Translations under genes and position numbers: made by a program
NCBI RefSeq assembly: GCF_009735585.1
Contig: NZ_VJVW01000003.1
Location: 310,001-374,000, forward strand
Reading direction: 5' to 3'
Source: Christiangramia aestuarii
GTDB taxonomy: Bacteria; Bacteroidota; Bacteroidia; Flavobacteriales; Flavobacteriaceae
Length of the DNA stretch: 64,000 nt
Notes under the pieces: generated by a model
What the model saw: the letters and a program-made list of their open reading frames with translations, nothing else
Told to the model about the DNA's origin: nothing
Databases searched by the model: none
In this document: positions 43,751 to 52,500 of the stretch, in pieces
How the letters are laid out: the number at the start of each line of letters is the position of its first letter
Position numbering within the stretch: the stretch's first letter is position 1

Positions 43751-45736
43751 TCAGGCTTTAAGGTCTTCTTCTTCCAGCCTGTCCTTGAATTCGTTAATAA
43801 TCCCTCCTTTAAGCAGTACATCTATCTGTCGGTCACTCATAGAATGTTTAGTCTCGAATTCTTCTTTCTTACCATTATCATTCTTCACGATCACCTTGAT
43901 GTTGTTGCGATTCTTTACATCCTCACGTAAATTCCTGAAATAAACCAGGTCCCCCTGCTCTATTTTCTCATAATCTTCGATATCGATAAATTCAAGAGGT
44001 AATATTCCAAAATTCACCAGGTTCTGCCAGGCGATACGAGCATAGGAATTTGCGATCACGGCAACCTGCCCCAGATATTTTGGTGCAATGGCAGCATGCT
44101 CCCGGCTGGAACCCTGCGCGTAGTTATCCTTGGCTACAACTATATGCCCCCCATGAGTATTTTTAGCCTCCATGGCCCGATCGTAAAAACTTTCGTCTAT
44201 AACCGTATAGGAGTATTTACTGATCTCGGGTAGATTACTTCTAAAAGGAAGTACTTCTGCCCCTGCCTTCAGGATCTCATCCGTAGAGATATTGTCTCCC
44301 ATCTTCAACATAACCGGCACACAATATTTTTCCTGCATGGGTTCGATGTATGGAAGAGATTTAATGTTCGGTCCTTTTTGAAGTTCTATGCCGGTTCCAT
44401 CCTCTGGGGGAGCCACCAGCATTTCCCGGTTAATGATCTCAACTTCGGGATGCTCGAATTTAGGATATTTCATATCATATAGCTTCTCCAAATCCCTTGG
44501 ATCGGTGATCTTCCCGGTAAGGGCTGAAGCGGCGGCAGTCTCAGGGCTACATAAGTGCACCTGGTCGTCCTTGGTTCCAGACCTGTCTGGGAAGTTTCTT
44601 GGCATAGTTCTTAAACTAATGGTACCCGACGCAGGCGCCTGTCCCATTCCGATACAACCCATACAACCAGACTGGTGGAATCTTGCACCGGCCTTGATAA
44701 GGTTGGCAAAAGCACGATTGTCTATCATGTTCTGGATCATCTGTCTCGAGGTAGGGTTGATATCAAAAGAAACGTCATTATTCACAGCCTTTCCTTCCAC
44801 AATAGCCCCGGCAATCCAGAAGTCCCTTAGTCCGGGATTCGCTGACGAGCCTATAACTACCTGGCTAATTTCCTTTCCTTCTACTTCCCTAACCGGAACT
44901 ACATTCCCTGGGCTGGTTGGTAGTGCTATAAGTGGTATAAGATCATCTAGAACGATCTCATCATGATAATCGTATTCACAGCCTTCATCTGCAACCAGTT
45001 CTACCCAGTCTTCTTCACGCTCCTGAGATTTCAGGAACTTTTTGGTCTCTTCGTCACTAGGGAATACGGTGGTGGTGGCTCCAAGCTCAGCACCCATATT
45101 AGCGATCACGTGACGGTCCATCGCGCTCAGGTTCTTCAGGCCGTCACCATAATATTCAATCACTTTTCCAACTCCTCCTTTTACATCATACCTTCTTAGC
45201 ATTTCCAGGATGACATCCTTGGCACTTACCCAGTCTGGTAATTTTCCGGTTACCTTCACCCCCATCACTTCAGGCATTTTCACAAAATACGGCTGACCTG
45301 CTATGGCCGCGGCAACATCAAGTCCACCAGTACCTATCGCCAGCATCCCAAGGGAACCGGCTGCGGGTGTATGACTGTCTGAGCCTACCATGGTCTTACC
45401 TGGTTTCCCAAATCTTTGCATATGTACGGGATGGCTCACCCCATTTCCGGGACGGCTATACCATAATCCAAATCTTTGAGCGGCAGAATGCAGGAAAAGG
45501 TGATCATCGGCATTCTTAAAATCGGTTTGTAAAAGATTGTGGTCCACATACTGAACAGCTACTTCTGTCTGGGCTTTCTTTAAACCCATGGCCTCCAGCT
45601 CAAGCTGCACAAGGGTTCCGGTGGCGTCCTGAAGCAGTGCCTGATCTATCTTGATCCCAATTTCTTTTCCCGGTTTCATCTCACCCTTGAGCAGGTGTTC
45701 CTTGATAAGCTTTTGTGTTACATTAAGTTTTGACAT
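43751..45736 (-). CDS. Aconitate hydratase (Aquifex-type short form)
   Basis: The protein has 661 residues. It contains the aconitase motifs GSDSHTPAAGSLGMLAIGTG and YAQGSSREHAAIAPKYLG, with a swivel domain near the C-terminus. It converts citrate to isocitrate in the TCA cycle. Two cluster cysteines are clear, C358 and C361 (SGCMGCIG), but the third canonical position reads IGSSAN, with Ser298 where most aconitases have Cys. Cys396 (VHLCSPETAA) is a possible replacement. Length and style match the putative TIGR01342-type group rather than AcnA or AcnB. It is monocistronic and ends at the shared hairpin. Confidence 0.93.
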   Translation of the reverse strand: MSKLNVTQKLIKEHLLKGEMKPGKEIGIKIDQALLQDATGTLVQLELEAMGLKKAQTEVAVQYVDHNLLQTDFKNADDHLFLHSAAQRFGLWYSRPGNGVSHPVHMQRFGKPGKTMVGSDSHTPAAGSLGMLAIGTGGLDVAAAIAGQPYFVKMPEVMGVKVTGKLPDWVSAKDVILEMLRRYDVKGGVGKVIEYYGDGLKNLSAMDRHVIANMGAELGATTTVFPSDEETKKFLKSQEREEDWVELVADEGCEYDYHDEIVLDDLIPLIALPTSPGNVVPVREVEGKEISQVVIGSSANPGLRDFWIAGAIVEGKAVNNDVSFDINPTSRQMIQNMIDNRAFANLIKAGARFHQSGCMGCIGMGQAPASGTISLRTMPRNFPDRSGTKDDQVHLCSPETAAASALTGKITDPRDLEKLYDMKYPKFEHPEVEIINREMLVAPPEDGTGIELQKGPNIKSLPYIEPMQEKYCVPVMLKMGDNISTDEILKAGAEVLPFRSNLPEISKYSYTVIDESFYDRAMEAKNTHGGHIVVAKDNYAQGSSREHAAIAPKYLGQVAVIANSYARIAWQNLVNFGILPLEFIDIEDYEKIEQGDLVYFRNLREDVKNRNNIKVIVKNDNGKKEEFETKHSMSDRQIDVLLKGGIINEFKDRLEEEDLKA

Positions 45737-45894
45737 AGTTGGAAATTTTAAACTTTAAATTACCAACTTTACTAGGAAAATCAGGCCCATTTAACAGAAC
45801 CTTAGCCTTAAACATTAAAATATTATTGGAAAAAACAGAGCTCCCGGTTTTCTCTGTATAAAATCCTATATTTATTTTATAAAGTAGTTAAAGA

Positions 45895-46470
45895 ATGAAT
45901 GCAATAGTAAAAAGGGCCATTGTTGGAGGGATCGTCTCTACCGTTGTCATGGGGACCGGAACCTTCATTCTTGGCCAGGTTTCTGGTTATAAAGCCCTGG
46001 AATTGCTTAAACACTCTCTTTCCGGCATCAATATGCTTTGTAACACGGTCATTCTTGGCTCCACCACTATCCTGGCACTAATGCTTACCCTGCTTGGTTT
46101 GAGCAGATCTTCAGAATTCCGGCTTACCGACAGGCATTATAAAGATGTGCTGATGATCGCTAAATCTGATACCATTCTTATCGTGACGGCAGTGATCACT
46201 TTTCTTATGCTCAATTTACCGATTAGCGAGTCTGAAGGTGTAGACCGCTCCTGGTACGAAAGCATATATTATGTGAGCCTGGGTATGGCATCGCTGCTTG
46301 GCGGCGGTTTTATCGCGGTGGTCATGATGTTATATGGCACCATTACTAATGTGATCCTTATCGTTGGATTAAATATCAAGGATCATCCGCTGATTTCTGA
46401 AGAAGAAGCAGAACAACAGGAGGAAAAGGAGACTGAAGAGAAAAAGAAGAAAGAAAAGATGAATTCCTAA
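45895..46470 (+). CDS. Polytopic membrane protein of unknown function
   Basis: This 191-residue protein has four hydrophobic helices (about 8-28, 45-67, 90-110, 130-155) and a very charged C-terminal tail (EEEAEQQEEKETEEKKKKEK). There is no signal peptide beyond helix 1. No family is recognised. It ends at a long hairpin shared with the next, convergent gene. Confidence 0.65.
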   Translation: MNAIVKRAIVGGIVSTVVMGTGTFILGQVSGYKALELLKHSLSGINMLCNTVILGSTTILALMLTLLGLSRSSEFRLTDRHYKDVLMIAKSDTILIVTAVITFLMLNLPISESEGVDRSWYESIYYVSLGMASLLGGGFIAVVMMLYGTITNVILIVGLNIKDHPLISEEEAEQQEEKETEEKKKKEKMNS

Positions 46471-46477
46471 ATAAGAA

Positions 46478-46565
46478 AAGGCTGTTTCAAAGGAAAACGC
46501 CTGGCGGATTTGCTGAATTCAAGGCAATCAGGTCCAGGAAAATTCTTTCGAAACAGCCTTCTCAG
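46478..46565. terminator. Long-stem bidirectional hairpin
   Basis: Arms aaggctgtttc (46478-46488) and gaaacagcctt (46550-46560) are perfect complements around a 61-base loop, between convergent genes. The T-run on the minus side is weak. Confidence 0.6.
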
Positions 46566-46583
46566 GTCTTTATATTTTATGGA

Positions 46584-47300
46584 TTAACTTTTTCCTAATT
46601 TGTTCAGGATATCGATCTGTTGTCCTTCATCGATATCGAAGGCTGGTTTTCCTTTTCTCGGGAAAAGGTAAGTAAACGGTGTATCAAAAGCAGCCCAGCT
46701 TTCTGCAAGACCGTAATCGTTGTTTTCGTTCTTTTTTTCTGGCCTTATAAAGGTGTTAAGTTCTGAATCATAATCAGATCCTACCGCATCTTCACCTGGG
46801 AAGAGCATTCCGTCATTGATTTCTGTATAAACTACTACCGAAGCTCCTTCGCTTCCTGGCAAATCGAAAATATTGATATCAAAACTATCCAGCACCTTAT
46901 CCTTGGCCGTAATATCCTTGGTTTTAAAATCGTCTTTAAAATTGTTCCTTGGGTGAGCATAAACTGGTGCTCCGCCTGCATCTTCAGAAATGGTTTTCAG
47001 GTCTGCATAAGCCGATTTAAGGACAGCATCGCAGGTAATAAGAATCCCCTTGATGTTGTAACCTTCTTCTACCAGCCTTTTCACTGCATCTTTAGTAGAT
47101 TTCTCCACTACATCTATCAGGATCATATCCCGGCGGTTTAAATGCCTTATCGCATATCCCTGGTTGAAAACCCCATTTTCTTTCTCTCCTTTGATCAAAA
47201 AAGTATCCGGGATTAGCTTCAGAAACTTGCCCGTCTCCCCTTTTTCAATAAACTCAGCCGATTGGCTATGAATCACCTCCATCTTATCTACTGTCTTCAT
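46584..47300 (-). CDS. Metallo-beta-lactamase-fold protein lacking metal ligands
   Basis: This 238-residue protein follows the MBL strand order: DMILIDV (about 59-65) and GILITCDAV where the fold normally has THxHxDH, then PVYAHP. It then has LPGSEG where PGHT is usual, and LFPGEDAVG where lfxGD is usual. All the usual His ligands are replaced. It may be a pseudoenzyme or binding protein. The ATG at 47300 (MKTVDKME) is preferred to a TTG 12 codons upstream. It lies 81 bases downstream of the biosynthetic operon on the same strand, but a small hairpin between them makes cotranscription uncertain. Confidence 0.72.
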   Translation of the reverse strand: MKTVDKMEVIHSQSAEFIEKGETGKFLKLIPDTFLIKGEKENGVFNQGYAIRHLNRRDMILIDVVEKSTKDAVKRLVEEGYNIKGILITCDAVLKSAYADLKTISEDAGGAPVYAHPRNNFKDDFKTKDITAKDKVLDSFDINIFDLPGSEGASVVVYTEINDGMLFPGEDAVGSDYDSELNTFIRPEKKNENNDYGLAESWAAFDTPFTYLFPRKGKPAFDIDEGQQIDILNKLGKS

Positions 47301-47381
47301 ATATAATTGATTTTTAATTGATGATTGAAGATACAAAACAAGGCCGAAGGCTTCAACCCAGTTTTTAAATGTTTAACTGTT

Positions 47382-47942
47382 TTAGCAGTTAATTAACGCT
47401 ATCACGAAAGAGCTGAAATCGCCGTGGTGGCTCATGGAGAAAGGAATCTTTTCTTTATTAAGACCAAGGCAGATTGAAGGCATCCCAAGATGATTCTTTA
47501 TAATGCTGATCTCCTCCCTATCTAACCCAAGATCTATCGATAGTTCGCTTAGGAATTCTGATCTAGCCTCGTGTACAGCATAATATTTTTTCTGCTGCGG
47601 GGAAGTTTCTGAAGTGAAAACATGAATGTAATCCAAGGATCTCTCGATACATACCTGGTATAAGTCTGTATTAACTTTTACACACCCGCGTTGAACAGAA
47701 TCATGCAAGGAACATTCAAATGATTTCGGATTGATTCTCCTGGGTAAATTATAGCGTCTTTGGTGAGCTTTATAGGCGGTCTCTTTCATGGCCCAGAGAG
47801 TCCAAAGAGTTAATTCGGGATCTGCATCTAGACCTATCCTGCGAATTTCCCCGGAGGTAAACGCTTTGGCAAGATACCGCGAATTGGCAGCCTTATTTTC
47901 TGCCCGGGCAAGTTTAAGGTCTATAATGTCATTCCCGATCAT
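47382..47942 (-). CDS. 4'-phosphopantetheinyl transferase (PPTase), last gene of the PKS cluster
   Basis: The protein has 186 residues. Motif IGNDIIDL near the start and WAMKETAYK (50-58) carry the Mg2+-binding Asp/Glu residues. FSMSHHGDFSSFVIA sits at the end, so a single AcpS/Sfp-type domain is likely. It transfers the phosphopantetheine arm from CoA to an ACP serine, most likely that of the ACP encoded by the next gene upstream, whose last four bases overlap its start. That arrangement gives the cluster its own activation step. Confidence 0.88.
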   Translation of the reverse strand: MIGNDIIDLKLARAENKAANSRYLAKAFTSGEIRRIGLDADPELTLWTLWAMKETAYKAHQRRYNLPRRINPKSFECSLHDSVQRGCVKVNTDLYQVCIERSLDYIHVFTSETSPQQKKYYAVHEARSEFLSELSIDLGLDREEISIIKNHLGMPSICLGLNKEKIPFSMSHHGDFSSFVIALINC

Positions 47943-48193
47943 CCTGCCGCCATCTTCCTTTTTATTATGCTTTTGGCATCCCCCACGGTAAGCATTCCTT
48001 CCATGGAGTCGTTGTCTATTTCTATATCGAATTCATCTTCAACATCCAGAACCACATCTACCAGGTTTGCTGAATTGATCTGCAGGTCGTTCAGGAAATC
48101 TGTTTCTTCCTCAAAATTTTCCATCCCCTCCGTCCGCTGAACATAAGGCTCTACGATCTTTTTGAGTCTGCTAATAATTTCGTTATCGCTCAT
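47939..48193 (-). CDS. Acyl carrier protein of the PKS cluster
   Basis: This 84-residue four-helix ACP has VEDEFDIEIDN and the phosphopantetheine attachment serine S41. It is in the unusual context QINSANLVDVVLDVEDEF instead of the common DSLDxVE. The first acidic Asp of DSL is replaced by Asn and the Leu by Ala, as in some dedicated secondary-metabolite carriers. It lies nine bases after the ketosynthase gene and overlaps the PPTase gene by four. Confidence 0.92.
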   Translation of the reverse strand: MSDNEIISRLKKIVEPYVQRTEGMENFEEETDFLNDLQINSANLVDVVLDVEDEFDIEIDNDSMEGMLTVGDAKSIIKRKMAAG

Positions 48194-48202
48194 ATTTGAA
48201 AT

Positions 48203-49477
48203 TTATTCATTGTTTTTTTTAAAGATAGCCACGGCATTCACATCACCAAAACCAAAACTTGCCTTCGCCAGGATATCTATATTTTGAGGCCTGCTTGCTA
48301 AAGGTATATTATTAGCTTCTATATGCTGCAGGATCTCCGGGTGTATCTCCTCAATATTCAAGTTCCCGAAAATAAAGCTTTTATATATCTGCAGGATCGA
48401 AGCCACGCATTCTATAGATCCCGAAGCGCTCAGGCAATGCCCGGTCATTCCTTTTAATGAATTGAAATGTGGCAGTTCTTCTTTATTCACCTGCAAAGCT
48501 TTCACCCAGTTTGTGATCTCTACGGGGTCCCTGCTGGTAGCAGTAAGATGCCCGTTTATCGCATCTATTTTTCCTGCACTGATGCCGGAATTTTCAATAG
48601 CCCTCGATATACATCTTTGTACTGCCTCGTTATTAGCCGCGGTCATACTGCCTTCACCTCTCTGGCCACCACTATTGATCTCTCCACCCAGGACCTCTGC
48701 ATAGATCCTTGCCCCTCGTTCCCTGGCTGCTTCCATTTCTTCCAATACCAGGGCTCCGGCCCCACTCCCAGGCACAAAACCAGCCGCAGTTGCGCTCATA
48801 GGCCGTGAAGCCTTTTCAGGCCTGTCGTTATAATTCCCAGGTAAGATCCTCATGGCATCGAAGCCTCCCCAGACATATGGTCCGTGGTCACTACAACTCC
48901 CTACCAGCATTCGTGTGGCAGCACCAGATCTTATCCTTTCATACCCCATTAAAAGAGCCTCGGTTCCCGTGGTACAGGCAGATGAATTGGTGGTCACCTG
49001 GTTTCCGCAGCCAAGCATCCCTCCTAAATAGGCACTTATCCCGCTGGCCATGGTTTGCACAACACTGGTACTACCCAACCTGCGGGTTTTTCCTTCATCA
49101 ATAAGGTTTATGGCTTCCCGGAACTTGTCCACGCCCAGGATACCTGTACCGAAGATGATACCTGATCCCCAGTCAGGACTGCCATTTCCATTTATTTCAA
49201 GTCCGGCATCCTTCCAGGCATCGGTTCCCGAGATAACACCATAGACGATTCCGCTACTGTTAAGACCTCTAAGCTGCAAAGGGCTGAAATATTTCTCTAG
49301 TAATTCATCCGGGATTTCAGGCTGTCCTCCTACCTGGCAGCTGAATTTCAGGTCCTTCAAATCAGGAAAATAGCGAATGCCGCTTTTCATTTCCCTTAGG
49401 GCCAGTTCGAAATTATCCAGCCCAACTCCATTTGGAGCGGCTACTCCCATTCCCGTAATCACTACTCGCCTTTTCAT
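48203..49477 (-). CDS. Beta-ketoacyl-ACP synthase II-like (FabF/KAS) of the PKS cluster
   Basis: This 424-residue ketosynthase has an intact Cys-His-Lys-His set: C168 (NSSACTTG), H310 (NGHLTAT), K342 and H347 (SLKGMTGHC). It condenses acyl and malonyl units on ACP. The active-site His box NGHLTAT has Leu in place of the Gly of most FabF proteins. Its start overlaps the dehydratase gene by four bases. In this cluster it would elongate the acyl chain passed to the type III PKS. Confidence 0.93.
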   Translation of the reverse strand: MKRRVVITGMGVAAPNGVGLDNFELALREMKSGIRYFPDLKDLKFSCQVGGQPEIPDELLEKYFSPLQLRGLNSSGIVYGVISGTDAWKDAGLEINGNGSPDWGSGIIFGTGILGVDKFREAINLIDEGKTRRLGSTSVVQTMASGISAYLGGMLGCGNQVTTNSSACTTGTEALLMGYERIRSGAATRMLVGSCSDHGPYVWGGFDAMRILPGNYNDRPEKASRPMSATAAGFVPGSGAGALVLEEMEAARERGARIYAEVLGGEINSGGQRGEGSMTAANNEAVQRCISRAIENSGISAGKIDAINGHLTATSRDPVEITNWVKALQVNKEELPHFNSLKGMTGHCLSASGSIECVASILQIYKSFIFGNLNIEEIHPEILQHIEANNIPLASRPQNIDILAKASFGFGDVNAVAIFKKNNE

Positions 49478-49929
49478 TTCCCTGAATTATTGGATTTAAG
49501 GATCATTCCGGCGATAATTCCGCGGCAGACCAATTCTCCCTTTTCATTGAACATTTCAACCTTAGATTTTAGCTTATGGAACCTGAAATACTGTTTTTCC
49601 GCTTCTACCCTTACCTTTTCCCCGGGAAAGACAGGTTTTAAAAATTCAATATCTGTAGAAGAAAGAGCGAAATGAGAATTTTCTGCAGCCATATTCTCCA
49701 GGCTATTCAAATAGATGCCCAGGCATACCACCCCGATCTGGGCCATACATTCAGTAAGTATTACCCCGGGAGTTACTGGAGCCTTTTTAAAATGCCCCCT
49801 GTAGAAATCAAGATCGGAATCGAAAAAGTATCCACCTGAGATAGAGTTATCGTTTACCGAGTAGATCTCATCTACAAACAGAAAGGGAGGCGAATAGGGT
49901 AATTGGTCTAATATCGTGGTCTTATCCAA
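49474..49929 (-). CDS. FabZ-like 3-hydroxyacyl-ACP dehydratase of the PKS cluster
   Basis: This 151-residue single hotdog fold has the FabZ catalytic pair H46 (FYRGHFKKAPVTPG) and E60 (LTECMAQ). SSTDIEFLKPVFPGEKVRV shows the substrate-tunnel segment. It dehydrates 3-hydroxyacyl-ACP intermediates. It overlaps the ketosynthase gene and lies eleven bases after the SDR gene. Confidence 0.92.
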   Translation of the reverse strand: MDKTTILDQLPYSPPFLFVDEIYSVNDNSISGGYFFDSDLDFYRGHFKKAPVTPGVILTECMAQIGVVCLGIYLNSLENMAAENSHFALSSTDIEFLKPVFPGEKVRVEAEKQYFRFHKLKSKVEMFNEKGELVCRGIIAGMILKSNNSGK

Positions 49930-49940
49930 AAAAGAGAATT

Positions 49941-50735
49941 TTACATGAGATGTTCCCCGCCATTAACGGGAATAATGGTTCCGGTGATCCAGCTTGCTTC
50001 ATCCTTGCTTAAAAGATATACGGCGTTAGCGACATCATCTGGAACAGTAAGTCGGCGAAAAGGATTGTGCTTTAAAGCATGCACTCTCAGGGTCTCATTA
50101 CCGGGGATCATCTGGAATGACCTGGTAACGGTGATCCCCGCCTGTATACAATTAGCCCTTATTCCGAATTTGGCAAATTCAAGGGCCATACTCCTGGTAA
50201 GGGATTCCAGGGTAACCTTGGCGGCAGAAACCGCCGCGTAGTTTTTCCAGGCCTTTTTATTTCCATCACTGGTAAAGGAAATTACCCTGGCATCTTTAGC
50301 GAACAGGTTATTCTGAAATATTTCCTGGGTCCAGTCATAAAGGCTTAGCGCCATTGCATCTATGGTTAGCTGGAAATCTATATTTTCAAGTAGGTTTTCC
50401 TCACCATACATGGGTTTAAGATTACCCTTGGCGATACTATGGAGCAGGGTTCTTATCCTTCCGTTTTCGCCTAAAATAGTCCTTATATTTTCTACCAGTT
50501 CTTTCCTGCTTTCCTTTTTAACAGCGTCGGCATTGAAACTTTCAAATTTAACCCCAGACTGGCGAATTTCGTTGAAGGCTTCTTCAATATCGGGGATCTC
50601 GCTGCGCCTGTCACGGTGAATAATGATGATGTTCATCCCATGTTTGGCCAGTTTTTTTGCGCTGGCATAACCCAGGCCGCTGCTTCCGCCAAGAACCAGT
50701 GCCCAGTAATTCTGGTCTTTAAATTCTTCTACCAT
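49941..50735 (-). CDS. FabL-like enoyl-ACP reductase (SDR) of the PKS cluster
   Basis: This 264-residue short-chain dehydrogenase has cofactor motif GGSSGLG (16-22) and a HSIAKG turn. Its catalytic spacing is Y166-(x6)-K173 (NYAAVSAAK). The Y-x6-K spacing marks FabI/FabL-type enoyl reductases; ketoreductases have Y-x3-K. It probably completes fatty-chain reduction with NAD(P)H. It overlaps the type III PKS gene by seven bases. No ketoreductase is in the cluster, so FabG would have to be borrowed from primary metabolism. Confidence 0.88.
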   Translation of the reverse strand: MVEEFKDQNYWALVLGGSSGLGYASAKKLAKHGMNIIIIHRDRRSEIPDIEEAFNEIRQSGVKFESFNADAVKKESRKELVENIRTILGENGRIRTLLHSIAKGNLKPMYGEENLLENIDFQLTIDAMALSLYDWTQEIFQNNLFAKDARVISFTSDGNKKAWKNYAAVSAAKVTLESLTRSMALEFAKFGIRANCIQAGITVTRSFQMIPGNETLRVHALKHNPFRRLTVPDDVANAVYLLSKDEASWITGTIIPVNGGEHLM

Positions 50736-51781
50736 TCTATTAAGATTCTTTGTGCTGAAAAACCCGGCCCGAAACTTAGCATTATTCCCTGTTCCCCTTT
50801 TGTTATATCCTTCTTGAGAAATCGCTCCAGGACATAAAGGACGGTCGCGCTGCTCATATTCCCATATAATCGCAAAACCTCGCGGGTATCATCTATATTC
50901 TTTCCTAAGTTACCAAAAAGATCAGAAACCGTTTGAACAATTTTTCTGCCTCCGGGATGAAAGATCAGGTGGTCTACTTTCTCGATATTGCTGCCATGTT
51001 TTTTAAGGAAAGGGTGAATTATTTTAGGAAAGTGTGTAGAAATGGTTTCGGGAACAGCCGGGTCCAGGATCATCTGAAGTCCGTGGTTAGTAAGATCAAA
51101 ACCCATAAGGTTGGTGGCGTCGTAAAAATGGTACATCTCCTCACCCAGGATCTTTGGACCTTCCAGATCATCTTCGGAAGAAAGTAAAACACAGGCGGCA
51201 CCATCTCCAAAAATGGCGGCGCTTACCATATTGGCCATGCTGAAATCTTCCAGCTGAAAGGTCGCTGTTGGACTTTCCACTGCTACTACTGCCGCTCTTT
51301 TGCCCGGATTTGCTTTCAGAAAATTATAGGCATAGATCATTCCCGAAATTCCGGCCGCGCAGCCCATCTCGGTCACCGGCAACCTGGTTATGTCACGCTT
51401 TAGTTCCAGCTCATTGATAAGGTAGGCATCCAGCGAAGGGATCATAATACCTGTACAGCTTACGGTAATGATATAATCCAGCGAACCAGGTTTCCAGCCG
51501 GCATTGGTCAATGCCTTATTCAGAACGTTTGTGCCAAGTCTTTTGCTTTCTCTTATATAAATATTGTTCTTATCCTCGAAGGAGGTAGAAGTAAAGACAT
51601 CTTCCGGCGACATGATGGAATATCTTTTATCTACCCCGGCGCTTTCAAAGATCTTTAATATTTTTCTTCTGAACCTTTCTTCCTGCCCCGCGAGCCATTC
51701 TTCCACCAGCGGCAGTATATCTTTTGTTTCCCTGGAATATTCCGGCAATTCTTTTTCCGCTCTTACGATACGTACGCTCAT
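50729..51781 (-). CDS. Type III polyketide synthase (chalcone-synthase family)
   Basis: The protein has 350 residues, counted from ATG 51781, where it overlaps the methyltransferase gene by four bases. The complete catalytic triad is C141 (TEMGCAAGISG), H275 (LIFHPGGRKIV) and N308 (RLYGNMSSATV). It ends LSFGPGFSAQRILIEW with the GFGPG-like loop. It extends a starter acyl thioester with malonyl-CoA and cyclises it to a resorcinol, pyrone or phloroglucinol. Its position among acyl-chain genes suggests a fatty acyl starter. An alternative start 16 codons upstream is a TTG-like frame extension and is unlikely. Confidence 0.94.
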   Translation of the reverse strand: MSVRIVRAEKELPEYSRETKDILPLVEEWLAGQEERFRRKILKIFESAGVDKRYSIMSPEDVFTSTSFEDKNNIYIRESKRLGTNVLNKALTNAGWKPGSLDYIITVSCTGIMIPSLDAYLINELELKRDITRLPVTEMGCAAGISGMIYAYNFLKANPGKRAAVVAVESPTATFQLEDFSMANMVSAAIFGDGAACVLLSSEDDLEGPKILGEEMYHFYDATNLMGFDLTNHGLQMILDPAVPETISTHFPKIIHPFLKKHGSNIEKVDHLIFHPGGRKIVQTVSDLFGNLGKNIDDTREVLRLYGNMSSATVLYVLERFLKKDITKGEQGIMLSFGPGFSAQRILIEW

Positions 51782-52500
51782 ACAGTATATTTTTGAATGA
51801 CCCATTGATACCTGAAGGCCCATTTCCATTTTATTGAATGTTTACTTCCATTCATCCCTGTTCTATATTTTTGAAAATCTTCTTTTTTGAAACCTCGTAG
51901 AATGGAAATAAGGCCATCTTTCCTGGCGATCTCATTATTTACGAAAACTGCGCAGAAAGCCTGAAAAAGAACATAAGCCAGCCTGCTTCTGTGCAGGTCA
52001 TTAATTACTACTCCAAGCCTGGAATGCTTCTCGAATTTTTTCATCAGCATCGTGATCTCCCCATCCTTGAAGTGATGCATCGTTAATGTGCATAGCAGGA
52101 TATCGCAATCAAGTTCTTTTGCCTCTTTGTCGAAAATATCCAGGTGTTGAAAGTCTATGGAAGGATAATCCCTGGACAGGTCCCTGGCGATCTCAAGAGC
52201 AAAGGGATTAGCATCTATTCCCAGAAGATCCAGTTTAAAGGCTTGAGTATTGGCCCAGTCAGCAACCTTTCTGAGAACCGCACCATCTCCACAGCCAATA
52301 TCGATTACCCTGATTTTTTCAATTTCTTTTTTTGACCTAACTAGTTTCTTTATACCATCTATGGTTACCCGGTCTCCACCCAGCCAGGAATTTATGCGGT
52401 CGAGATCCTTCAGGGTTTTGCGAAGTTCCTCTCCCTGCAGTTCGAAATCGTCCATGATCTCCTGCTGGTCTGTCCTTTTTGAAGTATCTATTTTAAACAT
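51778..52500 (-). CDS. Class I SAM-dependent methyltransferase of the PKS cluster
   Basis: The protein has 240 residues and the SAM-binding motif RVIDIGCGDGAVL (64-76). LLGIDANPFALEIARD follows as the acidic-loop motif, then DILLCTLTMHHFKD. It resembles UbiE-like methyltransferases and probably methylates the polyketide oxygen or ring carbon. Overlaps of eight bases with the oxidoreductase gene and four with the PKS gene tie it to the operon. Substrate inferred from context only. Confidence 0.88.
   Translation of the reverse strand: MFKIDTSKRTDQQEIMDDFELQGEELRKTLKDLDRINSWLGGDRVTIDGIKKLVRSKKEIEKIRVIDIGCGDGAVLRKVADWANTQAFKLDLLGIDANPFALEIARDLSRDYPSIDFQHLDIFDKEAKELDCDILLCTLTMHHFKDGEITMLMKKFEKHSRLGVVINDLHRSRLAYVLFQAFCAVFVNNEIARKDGLISILRGFKKEDFQKYRTGMNGSKHSIKWKWAFRYQWVIQKYTV

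Noticed and set aside
48805-49104. Open frames on the plus strand inside the PKS cluster
   Set aside because: Their compositions are rich in Ser, Cys, His and Arg, with no domain, opposite the ketosynthase gene, whose active site is complete.
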